From: Streptomyces spiramyceticus
GTDB lineage: Bacteria > Actinomycetota > Actinomycetes > Streptomycetales > Streptomycetaceae
DNA: 64,000 nt
Reading direction: 5' to 3'
NCBI RefSeq assembly: GCF_028807635.1
Contig: NZ_JARBAX010000001.1
Location: forward strand, 1,253,001 to 1,317,000
Shown: positions 45,899 to 55,407 of the stretch, piece after piece
How positions within the stretch are numbered: position 1 is the stretch's first letter
Layout of the letters: every line of letters begins with the position of its first letter
The notes under the pieces: model-generated
Seen by the model: only the letters and a program-made list of their open reading frames with translations
Database searches by the model: none
Told to the model about the DNA's origin: nothing
Program-made: the position numbers and the translations under genes

Positions 45899-46822
45899 TC
45901 AGGACTGCGCGTGCTCGTGCAGTCCGAGATTCTCGTAGATCTCGAGCGTCGCCGTGGAGTTGTTCAGCGTGATGAAGTGCAGTCCGGGTACACCCTCGGA
46001 CAGCAGCCTCGAGCAGAACTCCGTCGCGAACTCGATGCCAATGGAGCGTACAGCCGCCGGATCGTCCTTGACCGCGAGGATCCGCTCTTTCAGAGCTGGC
46101 GGGAACGATGCGTTGCTGAGCTGCCCGAACCTTTCGATCTGCTTCACGCTGGTCACCGGCATGACCTCGGGGATGATCGGGGTCTCGCAGCTCGCCGCCG
46201 AGACCCGGTCCCTCATCCGCAGATAATCCTCTGGGTCGAAGAACATTTGTGTGATGGCGTAATCGGCGCCCGCCCGGCACTTGTCGACGAAGTGCCTTAT
46301 GTCGTCGTCCCAGTTGTCCGAGCGCGGGTGCATCTCGGGGAAGGCGGCGACGCCCACGCAGAAGTCACCCGACTCCTTGATGAGCCGGACCAGGTCCGCC
46401 GCGTACGTCACGCCCTGCGGATGCGGGATCCACTCGCCCATGGGGTCGCCGGGCGGGTCGCCGCGGACCGCGAGGATGTTCCGGATCCCGCCGTCGGCGT
46501 ACTGGCCGATCATGTTGCGCAATTCGGCGATTGAGTGGTCGACGGCGGTGAGGTGCGCGACCGGCGTGAGGGTCGAGTCGTCGGCGATCTGCTGGGTGGC
46601 CTTGACGGTGCCCGCACGCGTGGAGCCGCCGGCGCCGTAGGTCACCGAGACGAAGCTGGGTGCCACCGCCTCGACCCGGCGCAGCGCGTTCCACAGGTTC
46701 CGCTCGCCCTTCTCGGTCTTGGGCGCCCAGAACTCGAAGGAATACGAAGTTTTGCCGGTCGCGAGCAGGTCACGCACGGTTCGCGCGTGATCAGTCCTGG
46801 TGGAAGCAGTGCCAAGGGCCAT
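45899..46822 (-). CDS. metF: Methylenetetrahydrofolate reductase
   Basis: 307 residues. [19 protein letters not shown] with the catalytic Glu region, [31 protein letters not shown] and [16 protein letters not shown] identify MetF. It reduces 5,10-methylene-THF to 5-methyl-THF for methionine synthesis, using FAD. The start has no SD but a promoter -10 lies 6 bases upstream (see 46829-46857). Confidence 0.96.
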   Translation of the reverse strand: MALGTASTRTDHARTVRDLLATGKTSYSFEFWAPKTEKGERNLWNALRRVEAVAPSFVSVTYGAGGSTRAGTVKATQQIADDSTLTPVAHLTAVDHSIAELRNMIGQYADGGIRNILAVRGDPPGDPMGEWIPHPQGVTYAADLVRLIKESGDFCVGVAAFPEMHPRSDNWDDDIRHFVDKCRAGADYAITQMFFDPEDYLRMRDRVSAASCETPIIPEVMPVTSVKQIERFGQLSNASFPPALKERILAVKDDPAAVRSIGIEFATEFCSRLLSEGVPGLHFITLNNSTATLEIYENLGLHEHAQS

Positions 46823-46828
46823 ATCGGC

Positions 46829-46857
46829 AGGTTAGCCAGAGCAATGCGGAGCCCCAA
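46829..46857 (-). promoter_or_regulatory. metF promoter, leaderless type
   Basis: Minus-strand -35 TTGGGG (46857-46852), 17-base spacer, -10 TAACCT (46834-46829), then 6 bases to the ATG at 46822. Spacing is ideal for a sigma-70-type promoter whose transcript starts at the ATG. Confidence 0.7.
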
Positions 46858-46921
46858 CAAATCCGGTGTAATTTATCCGTTTTGCCGGTTTTCCGTCCAC
46901 CCCTCGGACAATCTTGGACAC

Positions 46922-47578
46922 TCACGTGTCGCGGCCCCTGACGCGCTTCGCGAGATCGGCCGTCGCGGCCGCCGGATCGTCGGCCTCGGTGATCGCCCGT
47001 ACCACCACGACCCTGCGGGCACCCGCGTCCAGCACCTCGTCGAGGTTGCCCGCGTCGATCCCGCCGATCGCGAACCACGGCCGGTCCTGGCGCAGGGCGG
47101 CGGTGTACCGGACGAGACCGAGGCCCGGGGCGTACCGGCCGGGCTTGGTGGGGGTGGGCCAGCAGGGGCCCGTGCAGAAATAGTCCACGCCGGGCTCGGC
47201 GGCTGCCGCGTCCACCTCGGACTCGGAGTGCGTCGAGCGGCCGGTCAGCACGTCGTCCCCGAGGATCGCGCGCGCGGCCGGGACGGGCAGGTCGCCCTGT
47301 CCCAGGTGCAGCACATCGGCGCGGATGGCGTGGGCGACATCGGCCCGGTCGTTCACGGCGAGCAGCTTGCCGTGCCTGCGGCAGGCGTCGGCGAAGACCT
47401 GGAGGTGCTCCAGCTCCTCGGCGGCCTCCATGCCCTTGTCGCGCAGCTGCACGATGTCCACGCCGGAGGACAGGACGGCGTCCAGGAACTCCGGGAGGTC
47501 GCCCTGGCGCTTGCGGGCGTCCGTGCACAGATACAGCCGGGCGTCGGCGAGCAGTGCGCGCTTCGTGGACGTGGGCAT
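46922..47578 (-). CDS. thiE: Thiamine-phosphate synthase
   Basis: 218 residues. A TIM barrel with [59 protein letters not shown] and [28 protein letters not shown], the HMP-PP and thiazole-phosphate binding motifs of ThiE. It joins the two halves of thiamine. Unlike thiOSG it shows no TPP riboswitch in its 77-base upstream gap. ATG with GGGAG 8 bases upstream. Confidence 0.96.
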   Translation of the reverse strand: MPTSTKRALLADARLYLCTDARKRQGDLPEFLDAVLSSGVDIVQLRDKGMEAAEELEHLQVFADACRRHGKLLAVNDRADVAHAIRADVLHLGQGDLPVPAARAILGDDVLTGRSTHSESEVDAAAAEPGVDYFCTGPCWPTPTKPGRYAPGLGLVRYTAALRQDRPWFAIGGIDAGNLDEVLDAGARRVVVVRAITEADDPAAATADLAKRVRGRDT

Positions 47579-47655
47579 GGTGGCGCTCCCCCGTTGCTGG
47601 GCGGTGCACGGGCCGCCGGGGGCCCGTACACCGCATGCGGTTAAGTCGTCAGTGA

Positions 47656-48021
47656 TCAGACGGCGAGCGCCTGTGCGCGCCGCTTCACCTCCGTGCCGCG
47701 ATTCTCACTCAACGCCTGCGCGGGGGTGCCGGGCAGGGTCGGGTCGGGAGTGAAGAGCCACTCGAGCATCTCTTCGTCGGTGAAGCCGTCGTCCCTCAGG
47801 AGGGTCAGGGTCCCGGCGAGACCCTTGACCACTTTGTCGCCGTCGATGAAGGCGGCAGGCACCTGAAGCACCCGGTTCTCGCCACGGCGTACGGCGATGA
47901 GCTGGCCTTCCTTGACCAGCTGCCGGACGCGCGTCACCTCGACACCGAGCTTTTCAGCGATGTCGGGGAGGTTGAACCAGGCAGGGACGAGAGCATCGAT
48001 GTTTGCGTCAATCTCGGTCAC
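47656..48021 (-). CDS. Rv2175c-like DNA-binding protein
   Basis: 121 residues, GTG start. A winged/HTH N-terminal part ([45 protein letters not shown]) and a conserved C-terminal helical part ([48 protein letters not shown]) match Rv2175c of Mycobacterium tuberculosis, a DNA-binding substrate of the kinase PknL by family knowledge. Target genes are unknown. It lies upstream of thiE in the same direction. Confidence 0.88.
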   Translation of the reverse strand: MTEIDANIDALVPAWFNLPDIAEKLGVEVTRVRQLVKEGQLIAVRRGENRVLQVPAAFIDGDKVVKGLAGTLTLLRDDGFTDEEMLEWLFTPDPTLPGTPAQALSENRGTEVKRRAQALAV

Positions 48022-48078
48022 GGGACAAGCCTGCCACCTGGGACTGACAGTCGGTAGTCGGGACCCCGTCGTGTGCCG

Positions 48079-49293
48079 CTAAAGCGTCGCCGACTTGAGC
48101 GGAACGGACGGGTCCGCGGCCCGCTCCGGGTCCAGCGGGGCGCCCGATTCGATCAGTCTGCGGCCCTGTGCGAGGTCACGCGGACGGGCGACGGCGAGCA
48201 GCGCGACCAGCGCCCCTTCACGCAGCCAGCACACGGTCCAGGCCGCGCCGGCCGGGTCCCCGCGCCACACCAGCGTGTCGGCGGCGGCGTGATGGCCCGC
48301 GTACTGCACGAAGCGGCCGAACTGCTCGGACCAGAAGTACGGGACGGGGTCGTAGTCCTGCGGTGTCTCGCCGACGATGTTCGCCGCGACCGTACGGGGG
48401 CCCTGGAGCGCGTTGTCCCAGTGGTGCACGAGCAGGCGTTCGCCGTAGCGGTGCGAGGGGAAGGAGGCGCAGTCCCCGACGGCGTACACATCGGGGAGCG
48501 AGGTGCGCAGGCGGCTGTCGGCGGTGACGGAACCGTCGGGTCCGAGCTCGATGCCGGAGCCTGCGAGCCAGTCCGTCGCGGGCCTGGCGCCGATGCCGAC
48601 GACCACCGCGCCGGCCGCGAGCCGCCGCCCGTCGGCGAGGACGACCGTGCCGGGCTCGATCTTCGCGACGCGCGCCCCGGTCAGCAGCCCGGCGCCGCTC
48701 TCGGCGTACCAGTCGGCCATCGGGACGGCGACCTCGGCCGGCATGGTGCCCGCCAGCGGCCGGTCGGCGGCCTCCACGACGGTCACGGCGCAGCCCGCCT
48801 CGCGGGCGGCCGTGGCGAACTCCGCGCCGATCCAGCCGGCCCCGACGACCACGATGTCGTGCTTCTCGTCGAGTACGGGCCGCAGCCGCGCGGCGTCGTC
48901 GAGCGTGCGCAGCAGATGGACGCCGGGGACGCCTTCGCTGCCGGGCAGGGTGATGGGCTGCGCTCCGGTCGCGACGACCAGTACGTCGTACGGAACGGGG
49001 CCCGAGGGCGTGTCGATCTCGTGCGCCAGGGGGCGTACGCCCATGACTTCGCGCCCCAGCTGGAGCTCGATCCCGAGCGCTTCGAAGTCCACGTCGAAGG
49101 CCGACCCCTCGGCCTTGCCGAGCAGCACCGCCTTGGAAAGTGGCGGTCTGTCGTACGGCTGGTGCGGTTCGGCGCCGATCAGTGTGACGGGGCCGGTCCA
49201 GCCCTGCTCGCGCAGTGCCACAGCGGTCTGTACGCCGGCCATTCCCGCGCCGACGATGACGACGCGCTGCTCTGTCTGCCTCTGCTCGCTCAC
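48079..49293 (-). CDS. FAD/NAD-dependent reductase (ferredoxin-reductase-like)
   Basis: 404 residues, GTG start. FAD motif RVVIVGAGMAGVQTAVALREQGW, NAD motif DIVVVGAGWIGAEFATAAREAGC, then DVYAVGDCASFPS, the FAD-contacting C-terminal motif. The enzyme is of the rubredoxin/ferredoxin reductase type, electron acceptor not identifiable. TACAGT 6 bases before the start suggests leaderless mRNA. Confidence 0.93.
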   Translation of the reverse strand: MSEQRQTEQRVVIVGAGMAGVQTAVALREQGWTGPVTLIGAEPHQPYDRPPLSKAVLLGKAEGSAFDVDFEALGIELQLGREVMGVRPLAHEIDTPSGPVPYDVLVVATGAQPITLPGSEGVPGVHLLRTLDDAARLRPVLDEKHDIVVVGAGWIGAEFATAAREAGCAVTVVEAADRPLAGTMPAEVAVPMADWYAESGAGLLTGARVAKIEPGTVVLADGRRLAAGAVVVGIGARPATDWLAGSGIELGPDGSVTADSRLRTSLPDVYAVGDCASFPSHRYGERLLVHHWDNALQGPRTVAANIVGETPQDYDPVPYFWSEQFGRFVQYAGHHAAADTLVWRGDPAGAAWTVCWLREGALVALLAVARPRDLAQGRRLIESGAPLDPERAADPSVPLKSATL

Positions 49294-49358
49294 CCGATCA
49301 CTGTAGGGCGGCTTGTCGGGCCGCCCCGAGGGCCGCGAGGGGAGATCTCTGACACACC

Positions 49359-49388
49359 GTCACAGAGGCAGTGGTGTCACAGAGGCAG
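49359..49388. repeat. 17-bp-period direct duplication at a gene end
   Basis: GTCACAGAGGCAG occurs at 49359-49371 and 49376-49388. The second copy contains the stop codon of the neighbouring 116-residue gene (minus strand), so the duplication copies its 3' end. Confidence 0.8.
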
Positions 49389-49727
49389 CTGTTCGACAAC
49401 GCTCGTCCCGCTGCCCTCCTGGGACTCCCACTCCCAGGTCTCTTCCAGTCGCACCCGCCCGTCGGAGAGGACTGTGACGGTGGACCGGCAGTGCCCGGAG
49501 GAGGTCGTGCCGTCCTGCTTCAGCTGTACGTACCGGAAGTCCAGCGCGTCGCCCTCGCGCGTACCGACGAGGTGGCCGCGTACGACGTCGCCGCCCGCGT
49601 AATCGGCCCAGATCCGGCCGTTCTCCTCGTGGTACGAGAAGCGGGTCCGGGTGCCGACCTGCCCCGGCGCCTGGTCGGCGACCGGCGAGAGGACGAGTCC
49701 GTCGAGCGAGGGGACCGAGCGGGCCAC
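49377..49727 (-). CDS. Small hypothetical protein, lipocalin-like fold probable
   Basis: 116 residues, GTG start with GGAG upstream. Alternating beta-like segments (TRTRFSYHEENGRIWADYAGGDVVRGHLVGTREGDALDFRYVQLKQDGTTSSGHCRSTVTVLSDGRVRLEETWEWES) suggest a small beta barrel. No catalytic motif or signal peptide. I recognise it as a conserved actinobacterial hypothetical protein only. Divergent from the TPP riboswitch and thiO. Confidence 0.75.
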   Translation of the reverse strand: MARSVPSLDGLVLSPVADQAPGQVGTRTRFSYHEENGRIWADYAGGDVVRGHLVGTREGDALDFRYVQLKQDGTTSSGHCRSTVTVLSDGRVRLEETWEWESQEGSGTSVVEQLPL

Positions 49728-49827
49728 AGGAGTTGCTCCCTTACTGCGCGTTGGGGACGGGCGTTAGGGTGGCCACCGTACTGCTGGCTTCCGAGGGCTA
49801 CCCCGGGACCCCCAGCAGGCGAAGACA

Positions 49828-49919
49828 ACCGCGGGAGCCCGGGCGGACCGGGCTGAGAGGGAGGCTGGGCGGCCTCCGACCGTACGAACCTGATCCGGGT
49901 CATGCCGGCGAAGGGAGGG
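49828..49919 (+). promoter_or_regulatory. TPP riboswitch of thiO-thiS-thiG
   Basis: Hallmarks are CTGAGAG at 49853-49859 and ACCTGATCCGGGTCATGCC starting at 49888, followed by GGCGAAGGGAGG. P1/P2 arms GGGAGCCCGGGC and GACCGGGCTG surround the first motif. The distal part contains the purine-rich AAGGGAGGGG that is also the SD of thiO (ATG at 49931), so TPP binding probably blocks translation. Confidence 0.95.
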
Positions 49920-49930
49920 GCTGGACGCCT

Positions 49931-51193
49931 ATGCATTCACGTAATTCTTCGGATTCTCCGGAGGCGGTGCCGCACGCGCGGTCGGACGCACGGTCGGACG
50001 TACTGGTCGTCGGAGGCGGGATCATCGGTCTCGTGACGGCCTGGCGGGCGGCGCAGCGCGGGCTGCGCATCGCTGTCGCCGATCCGGATCCGGGCGGCGG
50101 GGCCGCTCAGGTCGCGGCCGGGATGCTCGCCGCCGTCACCGAACTGCACTACGGCGAGGAAACACTCCTCGGCCTGAACCTTGCCTCCGCCGGACGCTAT
50201 CCGGCGTTCGCCGCCGAGCTGGAGGCGGCCAGTGGGCAGGACATCGGATACCGCGCGTGCGGCACGCTCGCGGTCGCTCTGGACTCCGACGACCGCGCCC
50301 ACCTGCGCGAACTCCACGCCCTGCAGCGCCGCTCGGGGCTGGAATCCGAGTGGCTCACGGGGCGCGAGTGCCGACGCCTGGAGCCGATGCTCGCGCCGGG
50401 CGTGCGCGGGGGTCTGCGGGTCGACGGTGACCACCAGGTCGATCCGAGGCGGCTGGCCTCGGCGCTGGTGACGGCGTGCGAGCGAGCCGGCGTGGTTTTC
50501 CACCGCACCTGGGTGGAGCGGCTCTGTGTCGTACGGAACCGGGCCACCGGCGCCGTACTGGCGGACGGGACGGAGGTCTCCGTCGGCCAGGTGGTGCTGG
50601 CGGCGGGCAGTCTCAGCGGCAGGCTCGCGGGCGTACCGGACGACGTCCTGCCGCCCGTACGTCCCGTGAAGGGACAGGTGCTGCGGCTGTCCGTACCGCG
50701 GGCGTACGCGCCCTTCCTGAGCCGCACAGTGCGGGCCGTCGTGCGCGGCAGCCACGTCTACCTCGTGCCGCGCGAGAACGGCGAGCTGGTCGTCGGCGCG
50801 ACGAGCGAGGAGCTCGGCTGGGACACGACCGTCACGGCGGGCGGGGTGTACGAGCTGCTGCGCGACGCGCACGAGCTGGTGCCGGGACTCACCGAGCTGC
50901 CCCTGGTGGAGACCCGTGCGGGGCTGCGGCCGGGTTCGCCGGACAATGCGCCGCTGCTGGGGCCGACCGCGCTGGAGGGGCTGCATCTGGCGACCGGGCA
51001 CTACCGCAACGGGGTGCTGCTGACGCCGGTCACGGGGGATGCGATGGCGGCCGTGCTGGCCACGGGGGAGCTTCCCGAAGAGGCCCGTGCGTTCAGTCCG
51101 CGCCGTTTCGCGCCCGGAGGCGTGGCCGCAGCCGCGCCTGGATCCGTGCCCGTACCCGCATCCGTAGCGACACCGCAGGAGCAGCCCGTATGA
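49931..51193 (+). CDS. thiO: Glycine oxidase ThiO
   Basis: 420 residues. FAD motif DVLVVGGGIIGLVTAWRAAQRG, CGTLAVALDSDD, GDHQVDPRRLASALVTAC, RPVKGQVLRLSVPRAY and ATGHYRNGVLLTPVTGDAMAAVL. It oxidises glycine to dehydroglycine for the thiazole moiety of thiamine. The first 20 residues are Ser/Ala-rich. The tail (about 385-420) is Pro/Ala/Val-rich. It overlaps thiS by ATGA. Confidence 0.95.
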   Translation: MHSRNSSDSPEAVPHARSDARSDVLVVGGGIIGLVTAWRAAQRGLRIAVADPDPGGGAAQVAAGMLAAVTELHYGEETLLGLNLASAGRYPAFAAELEAASGQDIGYRACGTLAVALDSDDRAHLRELHALQRRSGLESEWLTGRECRRLEPMLAPGVRGGLRVDGDHQVDPRRLASALVTACERAGVVFHRTWVERLCVVRNRATGAVLADGTEVSVGQVVLAAGSLSGRLAGVPDDVLPPVRPVKGQVLRLSVPRAYAPFLSRTVRAVVRGSHVYLVPRENGELVVGATSEELGWDTTVTAGGVYELLRDAHELVPGLTELPLVETRAGLRPGSPDNAPLLGPTALEGLHLATGHYRNGVLLTPVTGDAMAAVLATGELPEEARAFSPRRFAPGGVAAAAPGSVPVPASVATPQEQPV

Positions 51194-51390
51194 CCATCTC
51201 CGTGAACGGCGAGAGCCGCGAGGTCGGCGCCGGTACGACGCTGGACGCTCTTGTCGCGACCCTCACCCGTGCCTCTTCCGGCGTGGCCGCCGCAGTCAAC
51301 GAGACCGTCGTACCGCGCGGACAGTGGGCCGCCACCACGCTCGGCGACGGCGACCGTATCGAAGTCCTCACCGCAGTCCAGGGAGGCTGA
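51190..51390 (+). CDS. thiS: Sulfur carrier protein ThiS
   Basis: 66 residues, short beta-grasp protein MTISVNGESREVGAG ending in the obligatory Gly-Gly (TAVQGG). The C-terminal Gly becomes a thiocarboxylate that donates sulfur to ThiG. It overlaps thiO by 4 bases and ends 3 bases before thiG. Confidence 0.96.
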   Translation: MTISVNGESREVGAGTTLDALVATLTRASSGVAAAVNETVVPRGQWAATTLGDGDRIEVLTAVQGG

Positions 51391-52310
<920 letters not shown>

Positions 52311-52411
52311 CGGGGGGAATCGAAGGCCCCCCGCGCGTGCCGTGCGTCACAGGTCGGCTTCAGTACCGCTGCGGGCGCGGGACGGGCGCCAGCGGTGTCC
52401 GTGGCGGCTCG

Positions 52412-52424
52412 TAGACTCCCCTGC
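52412..52424 (+). promoter_or_regulatory. -10 box of the PASTA kinase, leaderless type
   Basis: TAGACT at 52412-52417 and 7 bases to the GTG at 52425; no SD is present. No clear -35. Confidence 0.5.
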
Positions 52425-54374
52425 GTGGATACGACCCTTCAGGACCCTCTCGTCGGGCACGTGCTCGACGGCCGCTACCGCGTCGATGCGCGCATCGCCG
52501 TCGGCGGCATGGCCACGGTCTACCGGGCCGTCGACACCCGGCTCGACCGGGTTCTCGCCCTCAAGGTGATGCACCCGACCCTCGCCGCCGACGCCTCCTT
52601 CGTGGACCGGTTCATCCGGGAGGCCAAGTCGGTCGCGAGGCTCGCGCACCCGAATGTGGTCGGGGTGTTCGACCAGGGCACGGACGGTGCCTATGTGTAC
52701 CTCGCGATGGAGTACGTCGCCGGGTGCACCCTGCGCGACGTACTGCGCGAGCGCGGCGCTCTGCAGCCCCGTGCCGCACTCGACATCCTGGAGCCGGTAC
52801 TGGCCGCGCTCGGGGCAGCTCACCGCGCCGGGTTCGTCCACCGGGACATGAAGCCGGAAAACGTCCTGATAGGGGACGACGGACGGGTCAAGGTCGCCGA
52901 CTTCGGGCTCGTACGTGCCGTGGACACCGTCACCAGTACCACCGGCTCCGTCCTCGGCACCGTCTCGTATCTCGCGCCCGAGCAGATCGAGCACGGCACC
53001 GCCGACACCCGGGCGGACGTCTACGCCTGCGGTGTCGTGTTGTACGAAATGCTCACCGGCAGCAAGCCGCACGCCGGCAGCACCCCCGCCCAGGTGCTCT
53101 ACCAGCACCTCCACGAGGACGTGCCCGCCCCCTCCGCCGCCGTCCCCGGGCTGGCGGCCGAGCTGGACGAGCTGGTCGCCGCCGCCGCCGCGCGCAACCC
53201 GGAGATCCGTCCGTACGACGCCGTGGCGCTCCTCTCGCAGGCCCGGGAGGCGCGCTCCGCGCTCAGCGACGAACAGCTCGACATCGTGCCGCCACAGGCC
53301 CGGCCGGAGGCCGAGGGGCAGGGCGGGGCCGAGGACCGTACGAGCGTCATTCCCCGCGCCCTCAGGACGCCTGTGCCAGTGCCCGCCGACGGCAACGGCG
53401 GCGAGCCTCTCAACCGCACCAGCAGGCTCCAGATGCCCGCGCCGGACGCGCCGCCCCAGGCCGCGCCGCGCGGGCGCACTGTGGCGCCCAGGCGCGGGGT
53501 GCTCGCGATCGTCACCGCGCTGCTGCTGGTCCTCGGCGTCGGTGCGGGAGTCTGGTACATCAACTCGGGGCAGTTCACCCGCGTGCCCTCCCTCCTCGGC
53601 CAGACGGAGAAGGAGGCCGGGAAGCGGCTGTCCGCGGCCGGGCTCGACGTCAAGAAGGTCGAGCGGAAGTTCAGCGAGGCGTACGAGCGGGGCACTGTCA
53701 TGGACAGCGACCCGAAGTCCCGGGCGCGCATCCGCGACAACGGTTCCGTGACGCTGGTTGTGTCACGCGGCCCGGAGATCGTGGAGGTCCCCGACGTCGG
53801 GCGCCTGCCGCTCGACAAGGCCGCGCGGGAGATCGAGAAGGCCGGTCTGGCCCCCGGCATCATCACCCAGGCATTCAGCGAGGACGTCCCGCAGGGCTCC
53901 GTCATCAGTACGGACCCGGGCGCCGGCACCAAGCGGCAGCCGGACTCCGCGATCGCCATGGTCGTCAGCAAGGGCTCGCCCATCGAGGTGCCCGACGTGA
54001 CCGGCGAGAGCGTGGAGGACGCCGCCTCGGAGCTCGAAGACCTCGGATTCGACGTAAAGGTCGCGTCCGGGCGGGTCTCTTCCCAGGAGGAGGCCGGGTC
54101 CGTCGCGAAGCAGTCCGCCGCCGAGGGCGACCGGCTCGCCGAGGGCGACACCATCACGCTGACGGTGTCCAAGGGGCCGCGCATGATTCCCGTGCCCGAT
54201 GTGGTCGGTGAGAACGTCGACGACGCGAGGAGCACGCTGGAGGACGCGGGCTTCGAGGTCGACGTGGACCGCCCGTTCCTGTCCTTCAGCGACGAGATCG
54301 CGAGTCAGTCGGTCGAGGGCGGCGAAAGCGCTCCCGAGGGCAGCACGGTCACCATCAAGACAAAGGGTCTGTAA
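52425..54374 (+). CDS. PASTA-domain Ser/Thr protein kinase
   Basis: 649 residues from GTG at 52425; an upstream GTG at 52395 is less likely because the -10 lies between them. Kinase domain about 10-270: VGGMATVYRAVDTRLDRVLALKVM, VHRDMKPENVLI, VADFGLVRA, SYLAPEQIEHG. One membrane helix near 358-380, then four PASTA repeats to the end, beginning FTRVPSLLGQ, EVPDVGRLP, EVPDVTGES and PVPDVVGEN. PASTA domains bind peptidoglycan fragments in the PknB family, so it probably senses cell wall state; equivalent to PkaF in S. coelicolor as I recall. Confidence 0.96.
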   Translation: MDTTLQDPLVGHVLDGRYRVDARIAVGGMATVYRAVDTRLDRVLALKVMHPTLAADASFVDRFIREAKSVARLAHPNVVGVFDQGTDGAYVYLAMEYVAGCTLRDVLRERGALQPRAALDILEPVLAALGAAHRAGFVHRDMKPENVLIGDDGRVKVADFGLVRAVDTVTSTTGSVLGTVSYLAPEQIEHGTADTRADVYACGVVLYEMLTGSKPHAGSTPAQVLYQHLHEDVPAPSAAVPGLAAELDELVAAAAARNPEIRPYDAVALLSQAREARSALSDEQLDIVPPQARPEAEGQGGAEDRTSVIPRALRTPVPVPADGNGGEPLNRTSRLQMPAPDAPPQAAPRGRTVAPRRGVLAIVTALLLVLGVGAGVWYINSGQFTRVPSLLGQTEKEAGKRLSAAGLDVKKVERKFSEAYERGTVMDSDPKSRARIRDNGSVTLVVSRGPEIVEVPDVGRLPLDKAAREIEKAGLAPGIITQAFSEDVPQGSVISTDPGAGTKRQPDSAIAMVVSKGSPIEVPDVTGESVEDAASELEDLGFDVKVASGRVSSQEEAGSVAKQSAAEGDRLAEGDTITLTVSKGPRMIPVPDVVGENVDDARSTLEDAGFEVDVDRPFLSFSDEIASQSVEGGESAPEGSTVTIKTKGL

Positions 54375-54441
54375 GCCCGCCCAACAGGACGCCCCGGGGC
54401 CGGTCGGTGGCACCGTCCGGCCCTGGCATCCTGTTGGGACG

Positions 54442-55317
54442 ATGAGCAACGCACCTTTCCCCTCCCGAAACCCCGTCGGCGGCCATGTGCCCGTGGCTGG
54501 CGGCCTCGCCACGACCGGTCTCGCGTACGCCCGTGAGATCGGCGCCGAAACCGTGCAGGTCTTCGCCGCCAACCCGCGCGGCTGGGCGACGCCCACCGGA
54601 AATCCGGCCCAGGACGAGCTGTTCCGCGCGGCCTGCGCCGCCGAGCGGATCCCTGCGTATGTCCACGCGCCCTACCTGATCAACTTCGGCTCGCACACCG
54701 AGGCGACCGTGGAGAAGTCCGTCGAGTCGCTGCGGCACTCACTGCGCCGCGGCCGCGAGATCGGCGCGCTGGGCGTGGTGGTGCACACCGGCTCGGCGAC
54801 CGGAGGCCGCCCGCGCTCCGAAGCGCTCGCGCAGGTACGCACCCACCTGCTGCCGCTCCTGGACGAGCTGACCCACGACGACGACCCGTTCCTGCTGCTG
54901 GAATCGACAGCCGGCCAGGGCGCCTCCCTCTGCTCGCGCACCTGGGACTTCGGCCCGTACTTCGAAGCGCTCGACGCGCACCCCAAGCTGGGCGTCTGCC
55001 TCGACACCTGCCACATCTACGCGGCGGGGCACGACCTCGCGGGGCCCGGCGGGATGAAGCAGACCCTCGACCTGCTGGTGGACACGGTCGGCGAGGGCAG
55101 GCTCAAGCTGATCCACGCCAATGACTCCAAGGACGTGGTCGGCGCCCACAAGGACCGCCACGAGAACATCGGCTCCGGCCACATCGGCGAGGAGCCGTTC
55201 CGCGAGCTGTTCTCGCATCCGGCGACCGAGGGCGTACCGCTGACGATCGAGACGCCAGGCGGCAAAGAAGGGCATGCGGCCGACGTGGCGCGGCTCAAGG
55301 AGCTGCGCGACTTCTGA
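54442..55317 (+). CDS. nfo: Deoxyribonuclease IV (endonuclease IV)
   Basis: 291 residues from the ATG at 54442; the longer open frame from 54199 runs inside the kinase gene. Zinc-ligand motifs HTGSATGG, LLLESTAGQGASLCS, CLDTCHIYAAGHD, IHANDSKDVVGAHKDRHENIGSGHIG and TIETPGGKEGHAADVARLK match AP endonuclease family 2. It incises DNA at abasic sites. 67 bases after the kinase stop. Confidence 0.95.
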   Translation: MSNAPFPSRNPVGGHVPVAGGLATTGLAYAREIGAETVQVFAANPRGWATPTGNPAQDELFRAACAAERIPAYVHAPYLINFGSHTEATVEKSVESLRHSLRRGREIGALGVVVHTGSATGGRPRSEALAQVRTHLLPLLDELTHDDDPFLLLESTAGQGASLCSRTWDFGPYFEALDAHPKLGVCLDTCHIYAAGHDLAGPGGMKQTLDLLVDTVGEGRLKLIHANDSKDVVGAHKDRHENIGSGHIGEEPFRELFSHPATEGVPLTIETPGGKEGHAADVARLKELRDF

Positions 55318-55333
55318 CCCAGCCCAAAAGCCA

Positions 55334-55362
55334 TTGAGGAATACCCCTGGGGGGTATACGGT
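55334..55362 (+). promoter_or_regulatory. Promoter with CsoR-like operator in its spacer
   Basis: -35 TTGAGG (55334-55339), 17-base spacer, -10 TACGGT (55357-55362). The 17-bp sequence ATACCCCTGGGGGGTAT at 55341-55357 nearly fills the spacer; this G/C-tract dyad with TAC/GTA ends is the type bound by CsoR (Cu(I) sensor) and relatives. Binding would block RNA polymerase, metal would release it. Confidence 0.75.
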
Positions 55363-55407
55363 TTCTGCTATCGGCAGGAACCGCTACCTGACATGGGGAG
55401 CCACGCG

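Noticed and set aside
47579..47655. Riboswitch before thiE
   Set aside because: The 77-base gap lacks CTGAGA and ACCTGAT elements; only a weak G/C hairpin is present.
49741..49770. TAGGGT at 49765 as promoter of the thiO riboswitch
   Set aside because: No -35 at suitable distance could be found (TTGGGG is only 8 bases away), so I did not list it as a feature.
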